Both the position numbers and the translations under genes were made by a program. This document shows, one piece after another, positions 45,275-57,690 of a stretch of 64,000 nt of DNA. The notes beneath the pieces are model-generated. The model was given only the letters and a program-made list of their open reading frames with translations, was not told where the DNA came from and did no database searches. This DNA is from Pithys albifrons albifrons (lineage: Eukaryota; Chordata; Aves; Passeriformes; Thamnophilidae): assembly GCF_047495875.1 (NCBI RefSeq), contig NC_092475.1, positions 11,498,501-11,562,500 of the forward strand. The letters are read 5' to 3'. Numbering within the stretch: the stretch's first letter is position 1; each line of letters begins with the position of its first letter.

Positions 45275-48000
45275 ACCAGAGCTTGTTTCAGTGCCCAGCA
45301 CAGCCTGGGGGAGTCAGGGCACTTTCAGCATCCAAAGGCTGCTGAGAGATCCTTCCTCTAAGGAAAGGCACCCCAACTTTTGGAGCTACCATTTGGCAGC
45401 ACCAGCTCTCCTGACATTCCAATGGGTCTGGTTAATTTTCATCTGTCCCAAGCACATCCACCAGAGGCACTGAAGCTGCACTGCCAGCATGGGGAATGAA
45501 ATGCAAAGGAAAAGGGGGAAAAGCATTTCATTCCTGTCAGGTAGATGGAAATTTGGTTCTCCTCCTGCTCTTTCCTGCCTCCTGGAGAACACACCGTATG
45601 TAGAAGGTGACCTTTGTCTCCTTCCTCCCCACCCGAGCTGAGGGCGATTGGGCTGACACATCTGATGACAGATAGATACCAGCATGAGCAAATTGTGCTT
45701 GAACCTGCTCCAGAGAAAATTGTTACAGGGCAGGCACAGGCTGGGCTGCATTAGGGAGAGCACAGATCACAGGCAAATGTTTGTGTCATTTGCAAACACC
45801 ACTGCGAGGGGACAGGGGAACAGATGAGGATTTTGAACTCCAAAGGTTACAGTGGAGAACATGAAATAGTGCTCTGTATTTGACTTTAGTAGACTGCTAT
45901 TTGGGGGAAGTCTGGATGAAATCAGGTTAATCCCTACCATCTGGGGTTTTTTTTCCTTTCATCTTCTGTTTTGCTTTTGTTTTTGTCTTATTTTCAAGTT
46001 GACTTCTTGTTTGTTTCGTTGTTTGGGATTTTGTTTTGTTTTGTTTTTCCTACAAGTTCCTGAATTCTTGATATTTCCCAAAATTTTAGTTAATGAATAT
46101 GCTGAGTCTTCATGGTATGAGTGGAAATTAGGGAGGATAGACATGGAAGCATTTTAAAGCTGTAGAAACTGTTTATGAGAATAAAGCTCTGATGTCCCAG
46201 ATGCCAAAAAGAAAAAAAGTTTAAATGTAAGAACTTTGAAAGCATATCCTTGCCCATCCAAATAGCACTTCCAGGCTGATCTGCAGGAAAGGCCCCAGTA
46301 ACTCATTAACTCATCACAATTTAATGAAGATGTGTGTGTTCTGGTCACATCCATCACTCTGCTACTGTAGTCTGAACAAACTCAGTGTCTTCTGAAGGTG
46401 CACAAACCTGAACCCTGCAGAGTGTGCTCTCAGGGCAGTGGGAAGTTCCTTCCCAGCATCATATTTTAAGACACAAAGAATATTTTGGAATTAAATGGGT
46501 ACCATGTAAATTGTCTCTCAATTACAGCAACACCACCCTTTGACCTTAGAAAGACAACCACGGTCCAGATGACAGCTTTGCCCTGAGGCTGGAGACAGAA
46601 CACTGGGAATATGTGACTTCTCTAGGAGAAGTTTGGCAAACAAGGTAATTGCGTGCCAGTCCTACAGGTTCCATCAGCCTGTGTGTGTCCATGGCAGGCT
46701 GCTCCTGCCTCTCTCCTTGGCAGTGCCAGCACCATCCATCTCTCACTGTCCTCTTGGCTGCAGAGCCCTGTTTCCACAGGTTCAGTAGGTGCTGTGGAAG
46801 GAGCAAAGCTTGCACCTCTGAACATCCTGTAGGATGGATGAGCATTTGGCACTCACTAATTACTGTGTTTCTGAGGTTAGAGGATGGAGGGGTATTGTAT
46901 TGCTGTGGCAGCTTGAGAGAGAGATCATTAATGTGGTATGTGTTTGATTCCCAAATGTTCCTCGTGTCTAAAGATAAGATGCCTGCAAGGAAGTTCCCTT
47001 CCTGCAGGTCCCCTGGAGTCCCTGCAACAGCTCCAGCTGCTGGTCACCCCCAGGGTGCTGTGGGCTCCCCCTGACCCCCAGCCCTTTGGTGGGTGGGAGG
47101 CAGGATTCCAGAGCAGCCTGGCTCTGGCTGGGGGAGCTCTGATGGTGATGTGTGAGGACTTGTTTTATTGGCAGCAGCCCAGGGATTGCCATTGCTGAGA
47201 TGGCCCCAGGCACTGCTCATTCCCTGTCTCCTGAGAGCAGCCTGGAGCCCGTGCCAGCAGTCTGGGGAGCTGCGTTGGAGGCACCAAAATGCACTGAAAT
47301 GTATATTATGGCCATGAAGGGTTGTGTGTAGGCCTTGCCCCACTGATGGGCTGTTATGGGAAATGACACATTGATTTTGAAAGCCTTTAATGCTCCTCAG
47401 GCATGTTGACAATGCTGTGTGGCTTCTCCTTGGGCTGCTGAAGCAACAGGGAAGAGAAAATTTGCTTTAAGCAAATAAACCCCAATTTATTTTGTTTTGG
47501 TTTGTTTTCTTTTGACACTGCTGCTGCTGTGGAAACACAACCCAACCTCCTGGAGTACCTTAGTGGGCTGCAGGAATGTTTCCTCTTGTTTCATGGTATC
47601 CTCAGTGACTTTTCTGGTAAATCCTACCTCACTTCACCCTTGCTATGGTTTTGGTGCTTCTTGTACTTCATCCATCAGATAGGTTTGTCCTACCTGCTTC
47701 AGGTGAGGACAGAAAGTCCAGCCCCAGCAGGGAATGATGGTGACTCAGAGTCACTCAGAGCCTCCTTCTTGCACCCAACCAGGCTCAGGCACTCTCAGAC
47801 AAGCTTCTGACCTGTTTCTTCTATTTCTACCAGTTAATTCCATGTTTACCTGCCTGTGCAGATGAAACCACATCAGGACACTACAGGAACCTGGCAGGTT
47901 CCATTATTCAGCTGTAAAAGGCAGACACCAGAGCTCTGCAGGATCTCAGCATGGAACCTCAAAAGAGAAAAACTGGCCTTGTCTCCCCGATTTAATTCTC
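45275..48000. other. Non-coding stretch
   Basis: No gene recognised. A T/G-rich low-complexity run is at about 45946-46047 (TTTTGTTTTGTTTTG type). GC-richer sequence at 46640-47280 gives overlapping frames of 76-141 codons on both strands, without family resemblance. A possible acceptor/donor pair bounds about 47605-47702, within the frame 47502-47810; I give it little weight. Confidence 0.55.
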
Positions 48001-51000
48001 AAAATTGGTAACAGCCCAACATAACATGTAAGTAACTTCTAGAATTCTGTACTAGTGATATTGGGAATCAAAGTTGTCTCTAGATATTTGTAAATGCCTC
48101 ACTTAATATTATGTGAATAACTTTATATTAGTTCATGCAGTTGCACATACACGTGACAACACACGGATTTTTGGCTGAAGATTTGCTTTGCTCATTGCTT
48201 TGGCAACCCTGCAGTGCTTGTCCCTTTCCTTCTTGTATTCACCCTGTGTGGAACTCACTGCTTCCTCTCTGTGTTTCTCTGTGGTACCAATGCTTCTTGG
48301 CCAAGACTAGATTTTTAAATATTTTTTAATATCCCAGACATGCCTCAGAGTGTTTTGTTTTGCCATTGAAGGGCACAGAAGAGCTGTGAACAGTGCCAAC
48401 TGATTTTATTCTTTCCAACTTAAAAATTGCTGGGGCCAATTATTAATTTATTTACAGCTCTATTTCTTTCTAGTGGACATTCCCAGTTTTCTGAACATTC
48501 AAAACTACAAAACTGGATGTCTCAAATAGTAGGAACAGTTTACCAGGGTAGCATTCATACCTTGGGAATTTTTGTGCCTCATTTGTCTAATGGCTTTTGT
48601 GGCAAAGGACACCAGGGTCCCTCTCTGATGTGAGGACTTTGGTGATGACGTTGCTCTCAAATGGCTCCACTTTGACATACTGGTTGAGCCAAGGGGTGAT
48701 ATATGGGAATTTTGTCAACATTTTGCTGCTGAAATTGCTGGCTTGTGTTTATAATGTTCCTTGTCTGATTATGTACATGGTTGGAGAGTTAATTTACTCT
48801 GTAATTAGTTGCTTGCCTGTTTGCCCTTGCTAATATTCCCTTCCTGTTCTGCCTTTTGTGGCAAAGGACTTAATTTTCCAACATGCAGCATCTCTTGTTC
48901 GTTTGAGTTTCTGCTCCTACACATTTCATGGCTTGTTTACCTTTAGGAGGGTGGCTGATACAGCCCTCCCTGGCTGGGGCAAACTGTGCCATATCATCAG
49001 AGTTACTGGGCTACTGAAGCAAGACTTTGGTTGCCATTGTTTGTCCTCTGGAACCAGGTTCTTGCCTGAGGTTTGTGCATTTGGTGTCCGGTGGGGCCTG
49101 GGGTGGGGCAGAGGAAGGGTTTCAAATGGTTTGTGAGTCCTATGGCAGCTGGAAATAGCCTATGGAAGATGGTGGCATGACAGTATCCTGTAGTTCAGTT
49201 CTCTTCTGCCTTTTTAAACTCCACTGACATTTAAAACCAATCTAACAGCTCATCCAAGCAAGTATCCAGCCTCTTGCCTTTGTTCCTTCCACCCCTTCCC
49301 CTCTTATTCATCTCATTTCATCCTCCCTCACCCTCTTTCCCTGCATCTGCCTTTCAGCTGCTCCAGGCCATGATGAGCCACCACACATTCCTGTCAGCAA
49401 TTTCAAAGGATTTATTGAATGTCAATAAGACTTGGGATGCTTTTCTCCTAAAATACCTTTGCTCCAGTAGGAGTCCTGTGAGTTGGGAGGCACTGGTGGC
49501 ATTTTCAAAAGGAGCTGTGTAGTGTAGGAGCTCGGAGCTCAATGAGCAGCAGTAAAGAAGGATGCCTTGAACCTTTATATGGTGTTTAAAATCACTGCCT
49601 GCTGTCTTGATGCAATCCAGGCAGATGACTAGACACGTATATACAAAGATTTGTGTTTCTTTTCTGTAGTCCAAAGCAGGAAATGATTGTTTATGGAGAC
49701 AGTGAGGTTGTTGTGTTCTTGGTTGCTGAATGAATTTTCTCTTGGATTTGATATATAGTTTGGTGAGAAATATTTGGGGGATAGAGTTTTGGGGTGGAGT
49801 AAAAGTGTGGGTTTCCATCTGTTTGCTCAGGAGATTGACATGACTGCTTTCAGGACATACTTCCCCTTCCCAGAAGAAACAAAACCTTGAAGTAGATTCT
49901 AAAAGCCATGGGTATTGTCCAGAACTGCCACGGACCAAACTGTAGGTCATGGGCTGTGTGAATATGAAGCTTCTCCAGAACTGCTATATGAGTGACTAAA
50001 CCAGCTAAAACCCTCTCCCTGAAGGCAATCACTCTCTACTGATGAACCACAGCATTGGGGGTTGTGAGCCAGTGAGAGGGTTGCTGTGATGCCTGAACAG
50101 GTGGAGCAGAGAACGGTTAGAAACCAGCCAGTTATGGGAAATCTGAGTCATGAAAACCTTTGGATAAATTTAAATACATTATTCTATCTTGGAGGAGGAG
50201 ACCATCTGGGTGAGTTGAAGGATGTGGGTCTTGCTGAGGGAAGAGTTATTTCAAATGACAAAAGAACTGTCCTGAGCCTGAAAAATCTGCCAGACCCAAG
50301 ATAAAAAACCAGCTTAGAATGACACTGATTTAATGTTTGCATGTCAAGAATCCAGCTAAGGGGCATAATGTTAAATTATTTTTAAAATACTTTTTCTGGT
50401 ATTTGCCAGCTATATAAAGCAGGAAGGCCGGGAAATTTCATCAGAACTTCATATTATGATGTCCCACTTAGAAACTTTTAAAGAAATCTTGTAATTGAAC
50501 TCCAAATTCCATGAAGGCTCCGCTTTAAACAAAAACCTGAGAGAGAAATGGGAGGATGTCCCTTCAGCCATATTGCAGTGGGCTCAGACAGGCTGGTAAG
50601 ACAACGTGGCTTTTAACTTGTTTTTGAGAGCTAGGGCTCTGTTTTGTCACCTGGCTCACCCCGAAGGTCAGAGTTGATGGCTGGGTAGCCAGGTGGATGT
50701 TCATCCTGATGAACATTCCCCATGTGTGTTTGCCCAGGACCTGCTGCCACAAGATGCAGAGCATGCACAGCCTGGTGTTCTTGCGCTGCCTCCTGGCACT
50801 CCCACTGGCTTCAAATAACAGAAACCTCGTGTGCTGCTCTGTGCTCAGGGAGACTCCAGTCCAACTCTTAATTTTCACAAGGAGCAGGTCCCCATGGCAG
50901 AGTGAGACACATCTGAGAAGTGGGAGAGTCAGAAGGAGAGAGAAGATATGCTGGTTGACCCAAGTAAAGATGGAAAGTGGGATGAGTAGCTCATGATTTG

Positions 51001-51800
51001 CTCAACAACGAGCTGTGGTTGAGATTGGGGAAATTAAGGCAGTGTGAGGGATACAAGCTGAAAGCAATGACTCAATCCCTCTGGTCATGGAGGGACCTAC
51101 ACCACCCTAAAGCTAGCCCTCAGCCACAGGGGGAACTAAAGTACCCTCTGTCATCATTTCCTGTATCCTCTCAGGAATGATGGGCACAGCTTGTTGGCAT
51201 CACCACTTCTGGGGATCCAGGGACAAGGGACCTGACCCTGTGCAGAGCATGGAGCAGTGACTGCCAAGTTCTGCAGGGACCATCCAGGTCTGGTGCCATG
51301 GCAGAACAGCATTTGCAAAAAGCATCCATGCAGGTACTGCTGCAAAGCCCTGTGGGGCTTCCTCTCCACCCTTGCTTTGAGCAGACATAGTAATTCTGAG
51401 TTTTATTATATTTTTTACAAGCATAGATCTCAAAACCCTATGGTACAGACTCATCATTACCGTCTTACAGATGGGGTTGCTGAAGCATAAAGAAGGGAAA
51501 TGACTTCCCTGGAACCATTAACTGGGCAAATGACAGGGCTAAAAATAGAGACCAACCTTTCACACAGCCCATTGCCACTTCTGTCTCAGAGAAAAGGTGC
51601 CAAGGAAGTTGGTTAAAGCAGGTAGCAACTATTTGACTAATACAGAACCTGGAGGCTCTTGGTGAGGTGTTTTCGTGAGATGCTCCACCAAGATCACCCC
51701 AATGAGCCAACACGTTTTTTGAGAAAAAATGGTTGACAGAAAGGACAGCGAGCCACATATGGCTGTAGTGTATGTCAATCACACCAACCTAATGTGTTCA
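48001..51800. other. Non-coding stretch; 198-codon minus frame without match
   Basis: The frame at 49354-49950 on the minus strand (198 codons) is long for this base composition. It has no domain I recognise and no matching splice or promoter context, so I regard it as chance. Other frames are shorter. No repeats identified. Confidence 0.5.
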
Positions 51801-52360
51801 GAAGTTCCAAATGCCTTTTAAAGCTAATGGTCTGTGCACTAATAGCTCCTGGCCCTGGCATCCAGGCTGGCAGCTGGTGTCCCTAATTGGTAGCCCCGAG
51901 GATGAGCACGTGGGCAGGCAACTGGATTTCAGGAGCAGCGAATGGATTAGGATCCCTGCCTTGCTAATTCTATCGTTCAGCATGGTCTTTAATCAAGATG
52001 AAAAGTCAGGAGACCGCGAGGGGGTAACAAACAACAGCTTTGCCCGATTACCAGCGTCCAGCTCGCTGAGACCTGACAGGCACTGCCTGAACAGCCAGGC
52101 CAGTAACAGCTCATAAAACTGCCTGAGCTGCAGCTGTTCCTCTTTCCTGTGGTGTCTGCTGGACAATGCTGGAAATAGCATCAGAGCCTAATACGCCTGT
52201 CTCTGGCCTTTTTGGGGCTGCAGCATTGATTATTTGAGGGGTGGATGTCAAGTCATATAAAAACATCCCAACACCTCCAGCTAAGCCCAGCAGAAATAAA
52301 CAGCCCATCTGACAGGGGCTTTTAACACCTACTAGTGATGGCATTGGCATCTCTCCTCCT
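51801..52360. promoter_or_regulatory. Candidate conserved enhancer-like block
   Basis: Dense in transcription-factor-like words: TAATTG at 51884-51889, a CACGTG E-box at 51907-51912, GGATTA (the reverse of an OTX/PITX-type TAATCC) at 51944-51949, and further TAAT and AATCAA words to 52000. CAGCTG E-boxes are at about 51870 and 52130. Nine CpG fall in 51897-52065, which is unusual for this CpG-poor window. There is no repeat and no convincing reading frame. Enhancer status is inferred from word content only. Confidence 0.35.
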
Positions 52361-55300
52361 TTTCCCCTTCCTGGTCTCTGCCTTGTGGGGTCTGGAGGAG
52401 CATCGCCTTCTAAGGCAGGGCTGGGGCAGAAAGAGCAAGAGCACTGAACTGGCTGAGGAAGGTTGTCAGGGAGCTGAAGCTGTTCAAGGAGATGCCATGC
52501 ATTGCTGAAGGCAGGATGAAGTGATCCAGCCTGCAGCCACAGGGTGGTTTAAAAGCTGCTCTGTTACTTCAGTGTGGCAGAGCAATGGGTACTACCTGTT
52601 TCCATGATGGAAGGAGGTTTCAAGGCATCCTGTGACATCTGCTTTTAACACAATAGTTAAAGTTTTGATGCTCCCTGAGAAGATTAACATAACCTGGAAT
52701 CAACCCACTTGAACAGCCTTTGCCTCTGCCCCCTCATGAGCTGGGCTGGCTCAAACATGGGAGTTGCAAAGTCACTGCAGCTGCTGAGAATCTCCTGTTG
52801 ACGCTCTGCATGTATTTAGGACCAACTCCAGACTCCTGGATGAATTGGGATCCTTTCAGACTGAAATCTTTCGGGGACGCTCTTTCTGCCTTGCTGACTG
52901 AGCTTCTGTATTCCCCAGTTCCTGACAGATTTCAGAACTCTTGTGATCTTTCCAGTGGTTTCCACTTAGTGGTTCCAGATTGTAGAGTGGAAACTGGAGT
53001 GAGGTGCAGAAAGAGATCACCAGCTCTAAGCATACTCATCATTAGCCTTCCCACCATTCTCCAGAAATATCCTTTCCCACTAGGCTTGTGACTGAGTCTG
53101 AACCTTGCTGCAGATGGCAGTGGGCTGAGGAGATGAAATTTTCCTGCAGTCAGAGCTCAGAGAAGCACAAAAGAGGGAAATTGTGAAATTGCAATGACAG
53201 GGTTGTTTGGGTAGCTTGTGATGTTCTGGCTTTAGAGGAATCCATGCCTAATATGCCTGAATGGCAAGGTAAACTAAAGACCATATAATTCTATTTAAGC
53301 TTAACATAACGGGAAGAAACCCATGTCTCCCTGACTCCTTGCTCTCTGCAGGCATTAAGGCTGGTTTCTACACGTGCTGCTCAGGCACTCCATGTTAAAG
53401 AGCTTAGGATAAAGTATTTCTGGGATTTGGTTACTACAGGGCTTAGAGGCCTGGCTCTGCCATACTCACACATTCTTTAGAGGACTAGGCACAGTGTGAC
53501 TGTTCAGGGTTCCTGGAGGAGAATGACTCCATGGTCCTTACACCTCCCCATCCTTTCTCCCTGCTCCCCTGCTGCTGTAGAGATGAATTCTGCAGCTTAT
53601 TTCTTCTGGTTGTCATGAGGCTGAGCCTGAGATGAGGGAGGAAACCCCTTCCAGAAGCCAGACTGGAGCTATGAATGGAGTTTTTTCCATGCAACGATAG
53701 GATAAGAATCTGGGATTTGGAGTGATGGGGTGATCTGCTCATCCTAGACAAGGCATGCATGAGGGGATGGTGACTCATGGAGCTGGAGGCTCAGCAAGGA
53801 GTAAGGAAGCACCTTCCAGCACTGTGAGATGTGGTACTGCATTGCTCTGCCATGGTCTGGGTGTCCCATGGGAGAAGCTGAATTCCTTGGAGCTGGTAGA
53901 GTCCAGGCACACCTTGAACTCTTGTCTCCAACCTCTACTTCTTTCTTGTTTCTCCTTTTACTTCACTTGCATTGCACTTGTCCCCACATTTTCTCTCCCC
54001 ACCTTCCTGCTTTTTCTCCTGCTCTTTACAGTCCTATTTCCATGCCTGGAATATTTTGGAGTGTTTTAACTCAGTGAATATTTTCTCTTTAGTTCAGTGT
54101 GGGACTTCTTAAAAGGTTAGCTGTGTTTTAATGCAGCATCATGAGTGGCAGTGCACTGAGGTTATTACATCATATATTAAACATGCAAAAAGATACTTTT
54201 CACAAAAGCTGCCTCATCTTTCACTGCATATTAATAATGCAGGGAGTTCTAGATCATCTGCCCCTGTCATTGCTGCTGTATTTTGATACACTCACAAGGA
54301 TTAGCTGTTAGAGAGCAAAATACATGAGGATGTTCCCTGACTTTTTCTCTCCTCCCCACCAGTAAATTCTAAAGACCCTGTACAGGCAACTCAGACTGTA
54401 TCCTGGCAGCAATATTTTGGTAATGTATCCAAGTGTGGAGTCTGGATATAACCTAGTATGGAGTGAATACTGTTCTGGAAGGTTGTGTAAGTGCAGACCT
54501 TGAAGCTCCCCTAAATTACTTACAGATTCCTCTTCTGTGCCAAACAGTAAAACCGAATTCCCACTCACATCTCTGAGCTCTGTCTCACATCCCTACAGGC
54601 ATCCATCACTGGACACAGTCCTACCTGGAAAACTGCAGGACAGTAGAAAGGAGGCAGCAGGGAACTGGGGTGTTTATTCAGTCCCTGAGGCTGAGTTGGG
54701 CTTCCAGAGGATGATGGAGATTTTTGAAGGCTGGCTCTGTGAAGTGGGGTGTGTCTCCCATAACACCACTTTTTGTTGAAAAGGTAGGAGGGAGCTGCAC
54801 TGCTGAGCTCCAAAAGTGGGCAGAGGTTGCACAGGTGGGATGGGTTGCCAGCCCACAGCTCCCACCTACTGCTGGTACTTCCCCAGGGAGGGTTTCTCTC
54901 CTGTCTCTACAGAAGTAACTCAGGCCCTAAGAACCTGGACACTCTCCCTGTGCACTGTAGTATAGTTTTCTTCATGAAATTCATCTCCCCTCATTTAGGT
55001 ACCTGCAGCTGGCAGGACTGAAGTGGATGTGGCACCCCTTCTCACCACCATCCATGCAAACAGAGTGAGTGTTTGCAGACAAAACAGTGTGGAAATGTGG
55101 GGTCTCAGGGTCTCCCCTCCAGCTGGCAGGCACAGCTACCACCTGCCTGTGTGGGCAAACACTGGCAGCTGCTGTTGAAATGCTCAGCCTCCCTTGCTCC
55201 AAAAGCCATGGTGCAGAGCTGCTGTGTTCCAAATGCCATGGTGATAAACACTCCTCCTTTAGCCTCTGTTACGTTCCTGGAGTTGAGGTGGCAGCAGGAG

Positions 55301-55590
55301 CTTAGCTCAGGGTGGGTTTTCCCTTGCTGGTTCCAGAGCTGGGTGCTCAGCTGGAGCTGTGCCCAGCTTATATGGGGTGAGCATGAGGAGACTCATGTCC
55401 CCAGGGGGCAGTTCATGGGAGAGGTGACATTGTTGGAGAAATGTCCAGCCCCCACAGGCAGAGCCAAAGCCTGGCTGGGAGTGAGGGGTGACTTTCTGCA
55501 GGGAAACACTGTGGGACTCTCTGGAACAACCAGGACAAGGACTGAATCTCCCAGAGCCCTCCCAGGCACTGGTACATTATAGCCCCCAGA
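52361..55590. other. Non-coding stretch
   Basis: No gene recognised. Pyrimidine-rich at about 53925-54040. The 169-codon plus-strand frame at 55073-55582 is unfamiliar and probably chance. A good CTCF-like word at 55398-55412 is listed separately. Confidence 0.55.
55398..55412 (+). promoter_or_regulatory. Possible CTCF core site
   Basis: TCCCCAGGGGGCAGT matches the CTCF core pattern CCASYAGRKGGCRSY at 13 of 15 positions, with the most informative part (AGGGGGCAGT) perfect. The two mismatches are at the degenerate left edge. Found by eye; no matrix score or conservation is available. If real, its orientation is plus strand. Confidence 0.35.
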
Positions 55591-57690
55591 CTGATGTAAT
55601 TAATGAGACATCCTGCTTTATGTAATAATGTGTTTTGTGTGACTCACCCTAATGAACAAAAACAATACGATGTGCCTCCTAATGGGACTCCTGGTCTTTA
55701 TGTCCCAGTGCTTGCTATAAATTATTTAAGACATCAGGAGGGATTTGTGAGTAATGAAATCTCTGCTGATTCTGTCTCACCTCAGATGGCCTCAAAGGTC
55801 TGGTTAAGCTGCTTTGGTTCTGTTTCAGACTCGCCCTTCACCTGCAGACCAGCCAGCTCGAAAATTTCTCCACGTTCTTGTCCTCTATTTTCACTTAGCT
55901 CTTGGCTATGATTCCTTTGCCCTCCCTCAGCTTAAAAAATAAGATGTGCCTTTCCATGTCTGCATGTCTGCCTCAGGTGGGCCAAATCTGAGTGAGACAG
56001 GAGGAGAATCTCATTCAGGGAAATGTGTGCAAGGTGTGTTTAAACACTGTCTGGTATTCAAACATTTGGGTGTCACAGCCCCTCTCCCTTTCAGGTCAGA
56101 TCCTCAGAGCCAGAGAACCCTTTGCTCATGGCCAAACTCAGACAACCAAAGGCACCTGGAGAACCTTTGAAACCATGGTTGTAAGGTCTGTCATAGATAA
56201 GCCAGAGTGTGTGTGTGTCAGTCATACCCATCAGCAGGCTCAAGGTAGGAAAAGTGGTGGGAAGTATCAGCTACCAAACAGACTATATGATCTGTTGTAA
56301 ACCAGAGGTTTGGTGGGTCCATGGTTGGTTGAAGGAAAAAAAAAAGATAAAGATAGGAGGAAGAACAGGATTTTGTGGCTTTAATGTTCAAAGGAATGAG
56401 CAGATTAAGCATCTTCATGAAGGACAAAGCTGGCAACCCATTTAATGGTAGGGGTTTTTTTTAACTTTTTGTTTTGTTTTAGCTTTTTATTATTTATTTT
56501 TTAAACCCCCAACCAGTCAACTGAACAAAAAAAACCCCAACACCAAAATTCACATCCACTTACTCACTTTTTCACCCTTTGCCTTAAGGTTGCATTGCAC
56601 TTCTGGAATCTGAGGCTGTGTGAAGACATTCTGCAGCCTTGGAACGAAGAGCCTGAAGGGAACGTTGGGAGGATTAAAGATTTGCTTCCAGAGGATGAAT
56701 GTGAGCAGACAGCCAGGATTTCCCAGAGCAAGGAGCTGGTGCAGAGCCCCAGCACTTTGTAGCAGCTCCGGATCTGCCACTGCTGATGGCCAAAGGGAAT
56801 AAGCCCAAACATCTGCCATCCGTGGCTTTTGACCAGAGAAGGGCAATCCTTCTTATTCCAGACATGAGAGGCTGATTTAAGCACTTCATGCCCTGGTTTT
56901 GCTGACATGAGAAGGACACAGATGTGAGAGAAGTGTTTCTATTTTTAGGATCCTGCCCGAGATTACGAGCCCACAATAGAGCAATGCAGAGGGAACAAAT
57001 CTCCATTGAAGGCAATGAGTTTGGAGGCTTTTGTGGAAGTTGCAGTGGTGCCACCAGTGGTGCTGACACAAACTGCAGTGCCACTGCACTCAAATGCCTC
57101 AAGCTCTTGGCCTTTTCTCTCATTGGATGCATGTTGCCTAATCCTAAAATATCTAACCTGTCAAATGATCAAAAAAAGCAGTTTAGGGAACAACTTTGAA
57201 ACACTCATCCTTAAAAAGCAGTGGCTGTTAGAAGCACACAAGTTAGGCAGGTGTGATGGGGTATTTTTATCCTCTTTCCATAAGTAGGAGGATTTAAGAG
57301 CACTTTAAAAACAGAACCAATATTAGTTTTAAGTACAACAATTTAAATAGCTCAGAATTTTTCTACAGCCATCAGAGGCCAGATTTTTGTAGGGCTCAAA
57401 CCTTTTCTCATATTTAAGGTCACAGCAAGGACTTTAAAGCAGAAGCCAAGGGGTGTGAACAGCCAAAGTGTGTGGTGGGGACCTATCCTGGGTGATGGTG
57501 TGGCCTTTGGCAGTGCTTATCTATCACTGTTAGTTAAAGAAGTCTGCAGAGATCTTAATTCCAGCAGAAGCCAAATCAGGAAGGGTGGCAAAAACTGCTG
57601 TTGCATCTCAGCTTTCCTGATATTCCTGAGCCAGCACTGGAAAGGATTGAAGGAATGACTCCATACCAATACCTGGCCTCAGTGGCCTTA
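55591..57690. other. Non-coding stretch, first 150 bases enhancer-like
   Basis: 55591-55745 has TAATTAATGA at 55597-55606, TAATAATG, CCTAATGAACAAAAACAAT and AAATTATTTAAG, a mix typical of homeodomain- and SOX-type binding blocks. The remainder shows no gene. Antisense frames of 98-152 codons at 56550-57132 overlap one another in three frames and have no family resemblance. T-rich low complexity at about 56452-56500. Confidence 0.5.

Noticed and set aside
49354..49950. 198-codon minus-strand frame as a possible gene
   Set aside because: No recognisable domain, no promoter or splice context, and no support beyond length.
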